A stretch of DNA of 8,508 nucleotides from an uncultured Veillonellaceae bacterium (GTDB lineage: Bacteria > Bacillota > Negativicutes > Veillonellales > Dialisteraceae), in NCBI GenBank assembly GCA_958439155.1, contig CAUBUJ010000069.1, forward strand, positions 1-8,508, given 5' to 3'. Positions 1 to 5,697 of this stretch are shown in pieces. Position numbers and translations under genes: made by a program. Every line of letters begins with the position of its first letter. Position 1 is the stretch's first letter. The notes below the pieces were generated by a model. That model did not search any database and was not told the origin of the DNA. It saw only the letters and a program-made list of their open reading frames with translations.

Positions 1-12
1 TTTTATGATTTT

Positions 13-1146
13 TTACAGGCAAAGAGGGAAAATTTGCCGGTTCTCCCCCTGATCCTTCCGGGAAGGCACCACATAGACATGACTTTCATACCGGGAATCT
101 TCCGTCTCTCCCAGCGCCCACGAAGCGGCGCGGAGCACTTCGCCTGCAGGAATGGATGCGATAGGGACATACCGGCCGTCCCGGATCGTATGGGACACAT
201 GGTCCTGGGTCATGGGCATATCCGTCGAAGCGAGCGCGCAGGAACGGCGGCCGAGAGGATGATGGAGCCGGGCATTGCTCGGACCGAACATAGCAATCGT
301 CGGCACATCCCGGCTGTCGAAGACGTACATGGGACCGCTGTCATTGGTAAAAGCGATGGACGCACGTCCGGCAGCGGCGATAAATTCCCCCATAGGAAGT
401 TTCCCTGCAGCCGTCACCGCCCGGTCCCGGTGCTTCATCGCAGAGAGCGCCTCTTCTATGAGGGGACGCTCGCTTTCCACGCCGAAAAAGACAGGGCGCA
501 TCCCTCTCTCCGCCATGGCGTCCGCTACTTTGCCGTAAGAAGAGGCAGGCCAGTTTTTCTCCTTCGTAGAACTCCCTACGGAAAAAGCGGCGATCTTTTC
601 TTCTTTTCCAATTCCTGCCTTTTCATAAAAACGGCGGGCCCCTTCTTCCCATTCCGGCAGGGCGTACACTTTCATTCCCTCATAGCGAAGATCTTTCACG
701 CCCAGATCGCCAAGAAAGCGGACGTACTTCTCCGCGGCATGGCAGTCTTTCCGCTCCACCAGCGCAGGGCGGTCAATGAAAAGCTTTCCAAGCGCGCTCC
801 CCGCTTCTCCCGTCCAGCAGGCAGGATGCATGGCCAGCGACAGAATGGTGGTGCGCATCGTCCCATGGAGCACCATGAGCACATCGGGATGGCTTTTCCC
901 GATCTTCCTTCCCAGTTTCCAAGTGCTGAGGAAGCCCATATTCCGCCGGTCCACAGCGACGATCTCATCCACATTGGGATTGGCTGCTGCTGCATCCCGG
1001 CACCGCAGGTCCGTCACGAGGAGGATACGGGACCCTTTCGCCGCCCGGCGGAGCACCTCCAGGAAAGGAGACAGGGAAATCATATCCCCGAAATAAAGCA
1101 TGTATACCACAACGATGGTTTTATTCGTCAAGTCCAATGTTTTCAT
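13..1146 (-). CDS. Glycosyltransferase family 9 (heptosyltransferase-like) protein
   Basis: This is a 377-residue protein of the ADP-heptose:LPS heptosyltransferase type (GT9, GT-B fold), which transfers a sugar onto an LPS-core or related acceptor on the cytoplasmic face of the inner membrane. Visible family marks are the N-terminal GD turn followed by a hydrophobic helix (GDMISLSPFLEVLRR, residues 20-34), KNWP (197-200) opening the C-terminal nucleotide-sugar domain, NDSGPMYV (268-275) and MFGPSNARLHHP (286-297). In many relatives the NDSGP segment continues MHIA; here it reads MYVF, so the usual histidine is a tyrosine. The length is normal for the family. The ATG is preceded by GGGAGG at a good distance, and the TAA ends 12 nt from the window edge. 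It has its own promoter and lies beyond the gltX terminator, so it is probably a separate unit. The exact donor and acceptor cannot be read from sequence; other GT9 roles are possible. Confidence 0.88.
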   Translation of the reverse strand: MKTLDLTNKTIVVVYMLYFGDMISLSPFLEVLRRAAKGSRILLVTDLRCRDAAAANPNVDEIVAVDRRNMGFLSTWKLGRKIGKSHPDVLMVLHGTMRTTILSLAMHPACWTGEAGSALGKLFIDRPALVERKDCHAAEKYVRFLGDLGVKDLRYEGMKVYALPEWEEGARRFYEKAGIGKEEKIAAFSVGSSTKEKNWPASSYGKVADAMAERGMRPVFFGVESERPLIEEALSAMKHRDRAVTAAGKLPMGEFIAAAGRASIAFTNDSGPMYVFDSRDVPTIAMFGPSNARLHHPLGRRSCALASTDMPMTQDHVSHTIRDGRYVPIASIPAGEVLRAASWALGETEDSRYESHVYVVPSRKDQGENRQIFPLCL

Positions 1147-1169
1147 AAGCCCTCCCTGTTACTGGTTTT

Positions 1170-1175
1170 ATTATA
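1170..1175 (-). promoter_or_regulatory. Candidate -10 box for the glycosyltransferase gene
   Basis: A perfect TATAAT on the minus strand lies 23 nt upstream of the ATG. It would start transcription near 1163 and leave a leader of about 16 nt that still contains the GGGAGG ribosome site (about 1151-1157). No good TTGACA-like -35 is seen at 16-18 nt spacing; that position falls between the -10 and the first heptad array. Confidence 0.5.
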
Positions 1176-1203
1176 CAGGACAAGGCAAGATGAGGCCCGC
1201 AAA

Positions 1204-1315
1204 GTGCAAGGTAAAAGGCGCAGAGCACAGGGTGCAAAGCGCAGAGATCTGGTGCGCCGCGGGGAAAGTCTGGAGTCCGGAGTCTGAAGTCTGAAGAGAA
1301 ATAGGAAGAAATTTT
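1204..1315 (+). repeat. Heptad-repeat module A (direct)
   Basis: The module has three parts. The first is 7-nt units from 1204: GTGCAAG, GTAAAAG, GCGCAGA, GCACAGG, GTGCAAA, GCGCAGA, then GATCTGG at 1246-1252. The second is a core GGTGCGCCGC at 1251-1260. The third is a second heptad array at 1267-1294 (AGTCTGG, AGTCCGG, AGTCTGA, AGTCTGA), followed by a purine-rich tail ending in ATTTT. Module B has the same layout 141 nt downstream. The strand is arbitrary. No coding function is apparent. Confidence 0.85.
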
Positions 1316-1357
1316 ATAAAAGCCGTCAAGAACAGCACCGTTTGTACCTTGGAGCAA

Positions 1358-1456
1358 GGCACAGAGGGCAGAGTTCAAAGTACAGAGACTTGGTACGCCG
1401 CAGGAAATGTCTGAAGACAAAAGTCTGGAGTCTGAAGAAAAAGAGGAAGATCTTTT
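1358..1456 (+). repeat. Heptad-repeat module B (direct copy of A)
   Basis: This is an imperfect copy of module A in the same orientation. It has units GCACAGA, GGGCAGA, GTTCAAA, GTACAGA and GACTTGG from 1359, the core GGTACGCCGC at 1392-1401, and a second array TGTCTGA, AGACAAA, AGTCTGG, AGTCTGA at 1408-1435. A purine-rich tail then ends near CTTTT. The units have diverged while the 7-nt phase and order are kept. The spacer between A and B (1316-1357) shows no clear heptads. Confidence 0.82.
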
Positions 1457-1475
1457 CAATCTTTCATCACTTTCT

Positions 1476-1500
1476 GCTGACAGCTGATGGCTGAAAGCTG
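1476..1500 (+). repeat. Short heptad array, GCTGANR units
   Basis: Three 7-nt units and a partial fourth are seen: GCTGACA, GCTGATG, GCTGAAA, GCTG. The array sits between the tails of module B and the inverted module C. It has the same period as the other arrays with a different unit sequence. Confidence 0.8.
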
Positions 1501-1516
1501 TTATTTCCGCTTTCCT

Positions 1517-1606
1517 CTCCAGACTTCAGACTCCACTCCCATGACGCACCCTCTGCCTTAGACCTTAGACCTTTGACCCCAGACCTTTGACCTCAGACCC
1601 CAGACC
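1517..1606 (-). repeat. Heptad-repeat module C (inverted copy)
   Basis: Read on the minus strand this has the module A/B layout. An array of GGTCTRR-type heptads comes first; on the plus strand it is CCTTAGA, CCTTAGA, CCTTTGA, CCCCAGA, CCTTTGA, CCTCAGA, CCCCAGA at 1556-1604, seven units without a gap. Next is a core GGTGCGTC (1543-1550), then GGAGTCTGAAGTCTGGAG (1517-1534), then a purine-rich tail. The 1517-1534 segment is complementary to 1279-1296 of module A at 17 of 18 positions. Confidence 0.82.
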
Positions 1607-1661
1607 GCGGGTCCCGCCGCCACGACGCTCTTCCCGTCCTCCTGCTGGACGTTTGCCCACG

Positions 1662-1694
1662 AAAAAAGAGGAACCATCGCTGATTCCCCTTTTT
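1662..1694 (-). terminator. Rho-independent terminator after gltX
   Basis: On the minus strand AAAAAGGGGAA (1684-1694) pairs with TTCCTCTTTTT (1663-1673). This gives an 11-bp stem with one G-U pair, a 10-nt loop and a run of six T. It begins 8 nt past the gltX stop and closes the yacL-ispDF-gltX unit. Confidence 0.88.
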
Positions 1695-1702
1695 CTGATA
1701 TT

Positions 1703-3172
1703 TTACTTCACTTCCGCAAAAGCAAGCGCTTTTTTCAGGAGGGCTTCCGTCTTTTCTTTTCCGAAAAGAACGATCATCGTGTACATGCCCGGCCCCTTGG
1801 TGACGCCGGTCAAAGCAATGCGGGCCGGTTCGAAAGCGGCCTTTCCTTTGATGCCTGTGGCTTTCATTACCGACTTGAAGCACTTGGTCACCGCTTCTTC
1901 CGTAAATTCAGGAAGCGCTTCCACCGCGTCAATGAAAGCTTTCAAGATGACAGCGCTCGATTCCTGCTTCAGGATGGACACCACTTCCGGATCGGTGAAA
2001 GGCGGCACTTCTTCAAAGAACATCTTTACATTCTCCGGAGCCTGGGCGCCGTAGGAAATGTGTTCCCGCACATACCACAGGACCTGTTCCAGCCAGGCCC
2101 GCTTTTCTTCTGCGAGGGGCAGCTTGACATAGCCGGCCTTCACGAGGAAGGGCAGGCAGAAATCCAGGAGTTCTGCCGGGGAGAGTTTCTTCATGTACTG
2201 GAAATTGATCCAGTTCAGCTTTTCAATATCAAAAACCGCGTCATTGGCGGACACCCGGTCCATGGAGAAGGACTTGATCAGTTCTTCCCGGGAGAAGATT
2301 TCCTGCTCGCCCTTCGGCGCCCAGCCGAGGAGGGCCAGGTAGTTCACCACCGCGTCAGGGAGGTATCCCATATCCTTGTAAGCGGTGACGGAGGTAGCGC
2401 CGTGGCGTTTGCTCATCTTCTTGTGATCTGCCCCGAGGATGAGGGAAATATGGCCGAATTTCGGCACATCATAGCCGAGCGCATGGTAAATGGCGATCTG
2501 CCGGGGCGTGTTGGAAAGATGTTCTTCCGCGCGGATCACATGGGTAATGCCCATGAAGGCATCATCGATGACGACGGCAAAATTGTACACCGGAATGCCG
2601 TCAGACTTCATGATAATGAAATCCCCTACGCCGGAAGACTGGAATTCCACATGACCCCGGACCATATCATCAAAGGCAATGGTTTCCCCTTCCGGCACAT
2701 GGAGACGGACGACGGGCTTTCTCCCTTCCGCTTTGTACTGGGCGATCTGTTCTTCCGTGAGGTGACGGCAATGGCCGCTGTATACAGGGGTCTTTCCTTC
2801 CTTCATCTGCGCCTTCCGCTCTTCTTCCAGTTCTTCCTGGGTGCAGTAGCAGTAGTACGCTTTTCCTTCTTCAATGAGACGGTTCACTTCTTTTTTATAG
2901 AGATCGAGCCGTTCCGTCTGGCGGTAAGGACCATTGGGGCCGCCTACGTCGATGCCTTCATCCCAGGTAAGGCCCAGCCATTTCATGGATTCCTTGATAT
3001 TCTCTTCCGATTCTCTCGAAGACCGGGCAAGATCCGTATCTTCGATGCGCACCAGGAAGGTGCCGCCGGCATGACGCGCTACGAGCCAGTTGAACAGCGC
3101 CGAACGGGCGCCGCCAATATGAAAGGGCCCTGTCGGGCTCGGTGCGAAACGGACTTTGATTTTCTTTTCCAT
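1703..3172 (-). CDS. gltX: Glutamyl-tRNA synthetase
   Basis: This class I aminoacyl-tRNA synthetase (489 residues, normal length) attaches glutamate to tRNA(Glu) in the cytoplasm. The Rossmann catalytic domain starts with the HIGH-type motif PSPTGPFHIGGAR (11-23), and KMSKR is at 252-256. A zinc-binding set C108-x-C110-x24-C135-x-H137 matches the spacing of the E. coli enzyme; many GluRS have lost these residues. VRIEDTD (41-47) and GVGDFIIMKSDGIPVYNFAVV (181-201) are further family signatures. The C-terminal half is the helical anticodon-binding domain. The ATG lies 2 nt after the ispDF stop, and its Shine-Dalgarno sits within the last ispDF codons, so translation is probably coupled. In most Firmicutes GluRS also charges tRNA(Gln) for GatCAB; whether this one does cannot be told here. 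A terminator follows directly. The cysE-cysS pair that follows gltX in Bacillus is absent. Confidence 0.97.
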   Translation of the reverse strand: MEKKIKVRFAPSPTGPFHIGGARSALFNWLVARHAGGTFLVRIEDTDLARSSRESEENIKESMKWLGLTWDEGIDVGGPNGPYRQTERLDLYKKEVNRLIEEGKAYYCYCTQEELEEERKAQMKEGKTPVYSGHCRHLTEEQIAQYKAEGRKPVVRLHVPEGETIAFDDMVRGHVEFQSSGVGDFIIMKSDGIPVYNFAVVIDDAFMGITHVIRAEEHLSNTPRQIAIYHALGYDVPKFGHISLILGADHKKMSKRHGATSVTAYKDMGYLPDAVVNYLALLGWAPKGEQEIFSREELIKSFSMDRVSANDAVFDIEKLNWINFQYMKKLSPAELLDFCLPFLVKAGYVKLPLAEEKRAWLEQVLWYVREHISYGAQAPENVKMFFEEVPPFTDPEVVSILKQESSAVILKAFIDAVEALPEFTEEAVTKCFKSVMKATGIKGKAAFEPARIALTGVTKGPGMYTMIVLFGKEKTEALLKKALAFAEVK

Positions 3173-3174
3173 CT

Positions 3175-4350
3175 TTACAATCTCCTCCTGTAGAGCAGGG
3201 CTGACGCGAGGGCGGCAATGCCTTCCCGCCTTCCAATCGCGCCCAGTGTCTCATTGGTCGTAGCTTTTATAGTAATTCTTTCCGGGGAAATATGCAATGC
3301 TTCCGCCATATTTTTCTTCATTTCCCCGATATGCGGGCCGATTTTCGGCGCTTCCGCAAGGACGGTGGCATCCACATTGCCTATGGCGTATCCCTTTTCT
3401 CCAAGGATCCGCCCCACTTCCGCCAGCAGCCCCGTACTCGCGGCGCCAAGGAAGCGGTCATCGCTGTCAGGGAAATAGAATCCGATATCCCTGCACCCTG
3501 CCGCGCCGAGGAGCGCGTCCATCACGGCGTGGATGAGCACGTCTGCGTCGGAATGGCCCAGAAGCCCTCCGGTTTCCCGGATCCGCACACCTCCCAATAT
3601 AAGAGGCCGCTCCGGGGCAAACCGGTGAATATCATAGCCCTGGCCGATGCGGATGCCCGGCTCTTCCTGTCTCTGTTCTTCCATCCAGCGCCCCCTGTCT
3701 TCCGGCATGGTAATCTTGAAATAGGACTCTTTCCCCCATAGCCAGCGCACGGGAATGCCGCAGGCCTCGCAGAGGGACATGTCATCGGTCACGGAGAGAT
3801 GACGGCGCTCCGCTTCAGCAAGAGCTTTCTTCAGAAGCGCGGTCCTTGCCCCCTGGGGCGTCTGCGCCCGGACGAGCCGGCTCCGGTCCAGTGTCCGGAG
3901 AATGGTCCCGTCCCCGTCGGTTTCTTTCACTGTATCCACCGCAGGCATGCAGTAGAGAGCGGCCGGCGCCCCTTCCTCTATGCAGCGGATCAGCCTGTCG
4001 AAGGCCTCGCCCGGTACGCCTGGCCGGGCGCCGTCATGGATGAGGACGATCTCCGACTCGGGCGACACCGCGGAAAGGCCTGACGCCACCGACGCGAGAC
4101 GGGTGGGGCCCCCATCGGCATACCGCACCGGAATGGACCGTCCCTTTCCTGCCTCCTCCGCAGCAGAAGCGAAAAGCGCCCGTTCTTCCGGGGCGGTAAC
4201 GAGGATGACTTCTCCGGCAAGGCGGCTCTCCATCACATGGGAAAGGGTGTAGAAAATGAGGGGCCTTCCGCCGAAATCGGCGAGAAGCTTGTTCTGCCCC
4301 GCGCCGAAGCGCTCTCCCCGGCCGGCGGCGGCGATAATAATGCTGTTCAT
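3175..4350 (-). CDS. ispDF: Bifunctional IspD/IspF of the MEP isoprenoid pathway
   Basis: One 391-residue chain carries two non-consecutive enzymes of the non-mevalonate (MEP) pathway. Residues 1 to about 222 are IspD (MEP cytidylyltransferase): AAAGRGERFG (7-16) with K21 for CTP binding, HDGARP (105-110, with D106 and R109), TPQ (164-166) and K212 in KITMPED. After a short charged linker (about 219-233), residues 234-391 are IspF (MEcPP synthase): metal ligands D240 and H242 in GQGYDIHRF and H274 in the HSDADVLIHAVMDALLGA segment (266-283), then DIGFYFPD (288-295) and the terminal signature ATTNETLGAIGRREGIAA (363-380). All catalytic residues I can place are present, so both halves look active. 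IspE, the intervening step, is not here. The ATG overlaps the upstream yacL stop as ATGA. In Bacillus ispD and ispF are separate adjacent genes in this same position, so the fusion probably arose in place by joining neighbours. Confidence 0.96.
   Translation of the reverse strand: MNSIIIAAAGRGERFGAGQNKLLADFGGRPLIFYTLSHVMESRLAGEVILVTAPEERALFASAAEEAGKGRSIPVRYADGGPTRLASVASGLSAVSPESEIVLIHDGARPGVPGEAFDRLIRCIEEGAPAALYCMPAVDTVKETDGDGTILRTLDRSRLVRAQTPQGARTALLKKALAEAERRHLSVTDDMSLCEACGIPVRWLWGKESYFKITMPEDRGRWMEEQRQEEPGIRIGQGYDIHRFAPERPLILGGVRIRETGGLLGHSDADVLIHAVMDALLGAAGCRDIGFYFPDSDDRFLGAASTGLLAEVGRILGEKGYAIGNVDATVLAEAPKIGPHIGEMKKNMAEALHISPERITIKATTNETLGAIGRREGIAALASALLYRRRL
3181..3189 (-). promoter_or_regulatory. 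gltX ribosome-binding site inside ispDF
   Basis: AGGAGGAGA on the minus strand ends 8 nt before the gltX ATG. It is also read as the codons for the near-terminal arginines of IspDF, so the RRR tail at residues 388-390 is partly dictated by this Shine-Dalgarno. This supports the start at 3172 and translational coupling. Confidence 0.85.
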
Positions 4351-5447
4351 GCGGTCATATCTTCCAGTTTTGCGAAAATCATCCGCCCTGCCGACGTCTG
4401 CAGCACGGACGTAATGATCACAGGCACTTCATGGCCGATGGCATGGCTGCCGTTTTCCACGACGATCATGGTGCCGTCTTCCAGGTAGGCCACGCCCTGG
4501 TCTTCTTCCTTCCCCTGCTTCACGAGCTGTACGAAAAGCTGCTCTCCAGGAATGACTGCCGGCTTCATGGCGCTGGCCAGATCATTCATATTGAGAACGG
4601 TCACCCCCTGCAGCTCGGCCACTTTGTTCAGGTTGTAATCGTTGGTAATAATTTTCCAGTGCTTTTCCCTGGCGAGCTTGATCAGCTTGGAATCTACTTC
4701 GTTGATGTCATCAAAATCATCGGTGACGATGCGGATTGCGTCTTTGTTATTTTTCCGGAGCTGGTTCAGAATATCCAGCCCCCGGCGGCCGCGGTTCCGT
4801 TTCAGCACGTCCGCGGAATCAGCGATTTTCTGCAGTTCTTCCAGCACAAACACAGGGACGATAATCGGCCCTTCGAGAAAACCGCTCTTGTACACATCCA
4901 CAATGCGCCCGTCAATGATGATATTCGTATCGAGGAGTTTTCCCCTTTCTTTTCCTTTATCCCCGGCCCGGCCTTTGCCGCCCCGGAAATGGAGCCATTC
5001 GCCAAGCTCGCTCCGCTTGCTGATGCAAAGGTGCATCCCCAGGTACCCGAGAATGATGCTGAGCACCACCGACACATAGGGCCCCACATATGGCACCCGG
5101 TCAAAGGCGATGCCTACAAGATTGGCGATAATGAGCCCCAGAAAGAGCCCGACCGTTCCAAGGAGCAGATCCTGTGTGGAAAGAGACGACAAGGATTTCT
5201 CCGTCCACGACGTGAAGGAGAAAAGGCTGTGAATCAGGTAAGGAGAAGCAAAATTCCCCACAATGGCGCCAAGGATCCCGCCGATCAGCATGGACACGAG
5301 GGACATGAAGGTGACCCCGAGAATCGTTTCCGCCACCATGGACGGCGGCAGCAGGGAGACCAGCACCGTCTCAGACTGGCCGAAAACTACGATCCCCAGG
5401 ATGGTGAAGAGCAGTATAAAAATAGCGCGAAGTATTTTTTCCGGCAT
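4347..5447 (-). CDS. yacL: PIN/TRAM-domain membrane protein (YacL family)
   Basis: This is a 366-residue protein with four N-terminal hydrophobic segments (about 4-22, 38-64, 94-115 and 120-142), a basic linker and a cytoplasmic PIN domain. The PIN domain starts at LLDTNIIIDGRIVD (171-184) with candidate metal-binding acids D173, E203/E204, D252 (in VDSKLIKLA) and D270 (in TNDYNLNKVA). A C-terminal TRAM domain (about 293-361) is likely to bind nucleic acid. PIN domains are generally Mg-dependent RNases and the catalytic acids look intact, but no defined substrate is known to me. The ATG at 5447 is preferred because GAGG lies 8 nt upstream; an in-frame GTG at 5474 would add nine polar residues and has no clear ribosome site. 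It is first in a tight unit with ispDF and gltX, as in Bacillus, where it follows disA. Here disA is absent from that slot. Confidence 0.9.
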   Translation of the reverse strand: MPEKILRAIFILLFTILGIVVFGQSETVLVSLLPPSMVAETILGVTFMSLVSMLIGGILGAIVGNFASPYLIHSLFSFTSWTEKSLSSLSTQDLLLGTVGLFLGLIIANLVGIAFDRVPYVGPYVSVVLSIILGYLGMHLCISKRSELGEWLHFRGGKGRAGDKGKERGKLLDTNIIIDGRIVDVYKSGFLEGPIIVPVFVLEELQKIADSADVLKRNRGRRGLDILNQLRKNNKDAIRIVTDDFDDINEVDSKLIKLAREKHWKIITNDYNLNKVAELQGVTVLNMNDLASAMKPAVIPGEQLFVQLVKQGKEEDQGVAYLEDGTMIVVENGSHAIGHEVPVIITSVLQTSAGRMIFAKLEDMTA

Positions 5448-5455
5448 GGAACTAT

Positions 5456-5459
5456 CCTC
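5456..5459 (-). promoter_or_regulatory. yacL ribosome-binding site that sets the ATG start
   Basis: GAGG (in TATGAGGATAG) lies 8 nt before the ATG at 5447. The upstream GTG at 5474 has only CTGCAG-type sequence before it, so the shorter product is favoured. Confidence 0.65.
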
Positions 5460-5509
5460 ATAGCAGGCGTTCACCTGCAGTCAATTCTTTATTAAAATTT
5501 GTACTATAT

Positions 5510-5518
5510 ATTTTACCA
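5510..5518 (-). promoter_or_regulatory. Candidate extended -10 promoter for yacL-ispDF-gltX
   Basis: TGGTAAAAT on the minus strand fits a TGn extended -10 with a TAAAAT hexamer (one mismatch to TATAAT). It would give a leader of about 55 nt before the yacL ATG. A TTGATG lies nearby but at the wrong spacing for this hexamer; it is 17 nt from the overlapping TATATA, an alternative. Confidence 0.4.
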
Positions 5519-5534
5519 CATTGCATCCATCAAT

Positions 5535-5578
5535 AAAATGAATGGGCCTTTACAGGCAAAAAATGAACCTTTACCTGC
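5535..5578. repeat. Imperfect direct repeat pair in the radA-yacL gap
   Basis: On the plus strand AAAATGAATGGGCCTTTAC (from 5535, continuing AGGC to 5557) is followed at once by AAAATGAACCTTTACCTGC (5560-5578). The two share AAAATGAA and CCTTTAC and differ by a 4-nt insertion (TGGG). The second copy also forms the left arm of a small inverted repeat, ACCTGC (5573-5578) with GCAGGT (5587-5592). They lie upstream of the yacL promoter candidate, a plausible operator position. Confidence 0.5.
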
Positions 5579-5636
5579 AGCAAACGGCAGGTCTTATCTT
5601 TATTGTAAACGATTTATGATGCGAATTCACCCGGTT

Positions 5637-5665
5637 TTTATAAAATTCCATCATAATTTTATAAA
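5637..5665. repeat. Perfect 11-bp inverted repeat between radA and yacL
   Basis: TTTATAAAATT (5637-5647) and AATTTTATAAA (5655-5665) are perfect inverted copies separated by the 7-nt spacer CCATCAT. No T-run follows on the minus strand, and the arms are pure A/T, so it is a poor terminator. A dimeric-repressor operator or a structural element is possible. I do not recognise it as a known regulator site. Confidence 0.7.
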
Positions 5666-5667
5666 GG

Positions 5668-5688
5668 CCAGCGCCTGACGAGGTCTGG
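5668..5688 (-). terminator. Weak candidate terminator hairpin after radA
   Basis: Starting 9 nt past the radA stop, CCAG and CCT on the minus strand can pair with AGG and CTGG across a CGTC loop with a small internal loop. The sequence CCTTTATAAAATT follows. The T-tract is poor, so termination is uncertain; it may act together with the adjacent A/T inverted repeat. Confidence 0.3.
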
Positions 5689-5697
5689 AAAATACGC

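Noticed and set aside
34..1287. Long plus-strand open frame of 417 codons opposite the glycosyltransferase gene
   Set aside because: It has no family motif and mirrors a gene with clear GT9 motifs. Long antisense frames are expected in GC-rich coding DNA.
1121..1459. 112-codon minus-strand frame across the repeat island
   Set aside because: Its sequence is simply the translated heptad repeats, and it runs into the glycosyltransferase start. There is no ribosome site or domain.
1204..1606. CRISPR array or insertion sequence as an explanation for the repeats
   Set aside because: The units are 7 nt with no 25-40 nt repeats or unique spacers of constant length. No cas gene, transposase or clean terminal repeat with a target duplication is visible.
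2060..3193. 377-codon plus-strand frame opposite gltX
   Set aside because: It is antisense to an unambiguous GltX with intact HIGH, KMSKR and zinc motifs. Its translation has no recognisable domain.
5448..5474. GTG start for yacL adding nine residues
   Set aside because: There is no ribosome site before it, and the added residues are polar ahead of the first membrane segment. The ATG at 5447 has GAGG at 8 nt.
4431..5495. 354-codon plus-strand frame opposite yacL
   Set aside because: It is a His- and Pro-rich composition typical of antisense translation, and it lacks a family motif.
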